64,000 bases of DNA from Veillonella denticariosi JCM 15641 (lineage in GTDB: Bacteria; Bacillota; Negativicutes; Veillonellales; Veillonellaceae). Both the position numbers and the translations under genes were made by a program. A model generated the notes under the pieces. That model was not told where the DNA came from and did not search any database. It saw nothing but the letters and a program-made list of their open reading frames with translations. This document shows, one piece after another, positions 62,521-64,000 of this stretch. Position 1 is the first letter of the stretch, and the number at the start of each line of letters is the position of its first letter. The stretch covers positions 369,540 to 433,539 of the forward strand of contig NZ_PPDB01000001.1 in the NCBI RefSeq assembly GCF_002959855.1, written 5' to 3'.

Positions 62521-63252
62521 CTATTGTAAGTAGTAAATGATATTAGCATCCTGAGATACAACTAAAGAGCCGTTTTCCACAGGTGTGGATGTACTAAGTG
62601 CGGCTTCCATTACTTTAGCACTACGATAATAAGTATTGTCGATAGTGCTAGTTTCATTTGTGCTGATAGAAAGTGATTTGACAGGGCCTAATGTGCGTCC
62701 TAGAGCAGCGGCAATAACTTCGGCTTTGTGGCGACCGTTTTTAACAGCTTCGGTCGTGAGTGAATCTGATAATTCTTGAGAGGTTTCGCTTTGGAATGTT
62801 AAGTTGTTAATATCGTTAGCACCGACGCTGACTGCGGCATCAACAGCTTTTCCTACATTACTGAGGTTATTAATCTTAACGGTGACACGATTGGACACGC
62901 TATATCCGGTGTTTATACGCTTACCGTCCTGATAGTCACTGGCAGGGTTTATTGATATGTTGGATGTATACACATCTTTTTTGTCGATGCCTAGGTTCGC
63001 GAGTTTGCTGATGAGGTCGCTCATGATGCGGTCGTTATTGGATTTTGCGGTGTTGATATTGGCGTTTTCACTGCTGATTCCTAATGTTAAAATCGCATAG
63101 GTCGGCGCAACGGATCGAGACGCTTGACCGGTTACATGGATTTCTGTGGTATCAAATGTTCCTTGTGGTGATGCAAAGACTGAAGTTGCCATTGTTGCAC
63201 ATACTGCAGCTATAGTGATGGCTTTGGTAAATATGTTTTTAGAGCGTTTCAT
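62521..63252 (-). CDS. SIMPL (DUF541) domain secreted protein
   Basis: A 243-residue protein with a signal peptide (about 1-27, ending VFA) after AAGGAG. The SIMPL domain begins IHVTGQASRSVAPTYAILTLGISSE and includes VYTSNISINPASDYQDGKR and VKNGRHKAEVIAAALG. Relatives are periplasmic or outer-membrane proteins of uncertain role, sometimes tied to oxidative stress. Its stop codon directly abuts the menG stop on the other strand, with no room for a terminator. Confidence 0.88.
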   Translation of the reverse strand: MKRSKNIFTKAITIAAVCATMATSVFASPQGTFDTTEIHVTGQASRSVAPTYAILTLGISSENANINTAKSNNDRIMSDLISKLANLGIDKKDVYTSNISINPASDYQDGKRINTGYSVSNRVTVKINNLSNVGKAVDAAVSVGANDINNLTFQSETSQELSDSLTTEAVKNGRHKAEVIAAALGRTLGPVKSLSISTNETSTIDNTYYRSAKVMEAALSTSTPVENGSLVVSQDANIIYYLQ

Positions 63253-63649
63253 AATAATCTCCTTACACAATCATACGTAACAGGATACACTAACACATTT
63301 GTTGGAAATACAGTTATAGATACAATCGTACTGTTCTATAGTTTCCGTATTCTGGTATCATAGATTTATTCTATAAAAACATTGTACACAATATATTTCG
63401 TATTATCAAATACGTTTTTATAATAATTAAAACATATAGTTTTTTGTAGTCTAAGAATTTTACGGATTTTACCTAAAAATGAACTGAAAATGAAGTTTTG
63501 GCGGTGGAGAACTTAAGCCTTGCGTATATATAATGGTTGTAATATAATATGCATACAGTCTTTTGAAAGGCTGTTTCTTAATGAATAAGATGTAGTATCT
63601 TATTCGTTATTTTATTTATGTGTAAACATAAAAAGCTATATAAAATATG
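63253..63649 (+). other. AT-rich region with a possible small RNA
   Basis: No gene is credible. A promoter-like TTGCGT (63520-63525), 17 bp, TATAAT (63543-63548) precedes two hairpins: ACAGTCTTT/AAAGGCTGT (63555-63574) and AATGAATAAGAT/ATCTTATTCGTT (63580-63608), the second followed by ATTTTATTT like a terminator. This could give an RNA of about 60 nt. Confidence 0.35.
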
Positions 63650-63678
63650 TTGACATAAAAATGTGAACATGTTAATAT
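63650..63678 (+). promoter_or_regulatory. rRNA operon promoter
   Basis: Perfect TTGACA, 17 bp, TAATAT, about 235 bp before mature 16S. Confidence 0.8.
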
Positions 63679-63684
63679 ATTCAA

Positions 63685-63910
63685 GTCGCCAGTTGGCAAA
63701 GCAACTCGAATGAGAATTGCTTTGATGCCAGATTTTATCTGGGTTAACTGGTAACAGATCTTTGAAAACTGAACAATGATAGGTAATCAATCAAAACGAT
63801 TGAACATATGCCAGAGTGCGGGTTTTGACGATGTCAAAACCAACCATAATTCAAAGCTACTTAAGTGTGGCGACAACAAAACAAATGAGCTATTCAAATA
63901 GCTTCAAGAT
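63685..63910 (+). ncRNA. rRNA leader
   Basis: A leader with several stems: GGCA-AAGCAA/TTGCTT-TGATGCC (63694-63732) and a perfect GGTTTTGAC/GTCAAAACC hairpin with loop GAT (about 63819-63841). The CTTTGAAAACTGAACAA sequence at about 63760 is common in Firmicute pre-rRNA spacers. Confidence 0.65.
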
Positions 63911-64000
63911 ATCTTGGAGAGTTTGATCCTGGCTCAGGACGAACGCTGGCGGCGTGCTTAACACATGCAAGTCGAACGAAGAGCGACGGAAGCTTGCTTC
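63911..64000 (+). rRNA. 16S ribosomal RNA, 5' end
   Basis: GGAGAGTTTGATCCTGGCTC and the following AGGACGAACGCTGGCGGCGT are universal 16S starts. The first base is set by aligning to E. coli position 1. The gene continues beyond the window. Confidence 0.97.

Overview
The window looks like chromosomal DNA of a diderm Firmicute of the class Negativicutes, most likely Veillonella. The evidence is the mix of Firmicute-type housekeeping operons (for example rph-rdgB-yfcE next to murI) with outer-membrane proteins (a YadA/Hia-type trimeric autotransporter with an ESPR signal and an OmpA-like protein), an LPS-type heptosyltransferase, and fermentation enzymes of a lactate/malate user (a stand-alone carboxyltransferase subunit and malic enzyme). 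Ribosome binding sites are mostly AAGGAG and promoters are sigma-A-like. I see no transposase, prophage or CRISPR array. The genus call is inference from recognised families; no search was run.

Layout. 1-4163: cell-surface polysaccharide genes (deacetylase cut by the window edge, phosphodiester glycosidase, a membrane-anchored unknown, a GT9 glycosyltransferase and a small unknown). 4164-6093: a long regulatory region and a highly expressed carboxyltransferase gene. 6275-11640: a two-component system, a candidate small RNA with CU-rich loops, HtrA, a PadR regulator with a DUF1700 partner and a Pro/Gln-rich secreted protein, then a second candidate structured RNA. 11746-16617: pyrimidine synthesis and salvage (pyrF, pyrE, an exonuclease, deoC, pdp, cdd). 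16652-22225: metQ, menA, two paralogous secreted proteins, and a RidA/cysteine-desulfidase pair. 22349-25682: an orphan AT-rich gene, an Fsr-type MFS pump, and tadA, whose 3' end overlaps a tRNA-Ser gene. 25796-34903: DUF4127, an acyltransferase, D-amino acid aminotransferase, metN-metI with a TrpR-like regulator, a TSUP permease, an SDR and a coiled-coil/YkvA pair. 35021-42704: ybgC-murI, four less common genes (membrane protein, CofE-like ligase, hydantoinase/oxoprolinase-like, histone-deacetylase-like), then rph-rdgB-yfcE. 42782-44918: speD and malic enzyme. 45191-45523: three tRNAs. 46019-52255: a 2078-residue trimeric autotransporter. 52581-63252: MATE pump, aquaporin, OmpA-like protein, PerM-like protein, PepSY-like protein, flavin disulfide reductase, SstT, menG and a SIMPL protein. 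63650-64000: promoter, leader and first about 90 bases of a 16S rRNA.

The most promising undescribed material is in the RNA and regulatory DNA: the structured RNA at about 8455-8630 between a two-component system and htrA, with three UCUCUCU tracts able to pair with Shine-Dalgarno sequences; the second RNA at about 11490-11635 flanked by inverted copies of a 12-bp motif; and the operator-like dyads in front of the carboxyltransferase and aquaporin genes. At protein level the notable points are the adhesin (near-identical repeats of about 0.95 kb and a coiled-coil tail beyond the barrel anchor), the tadA/tRNA-Ser overlap, and a possible gamma-glutamyl/amide gene block between murI and rph.
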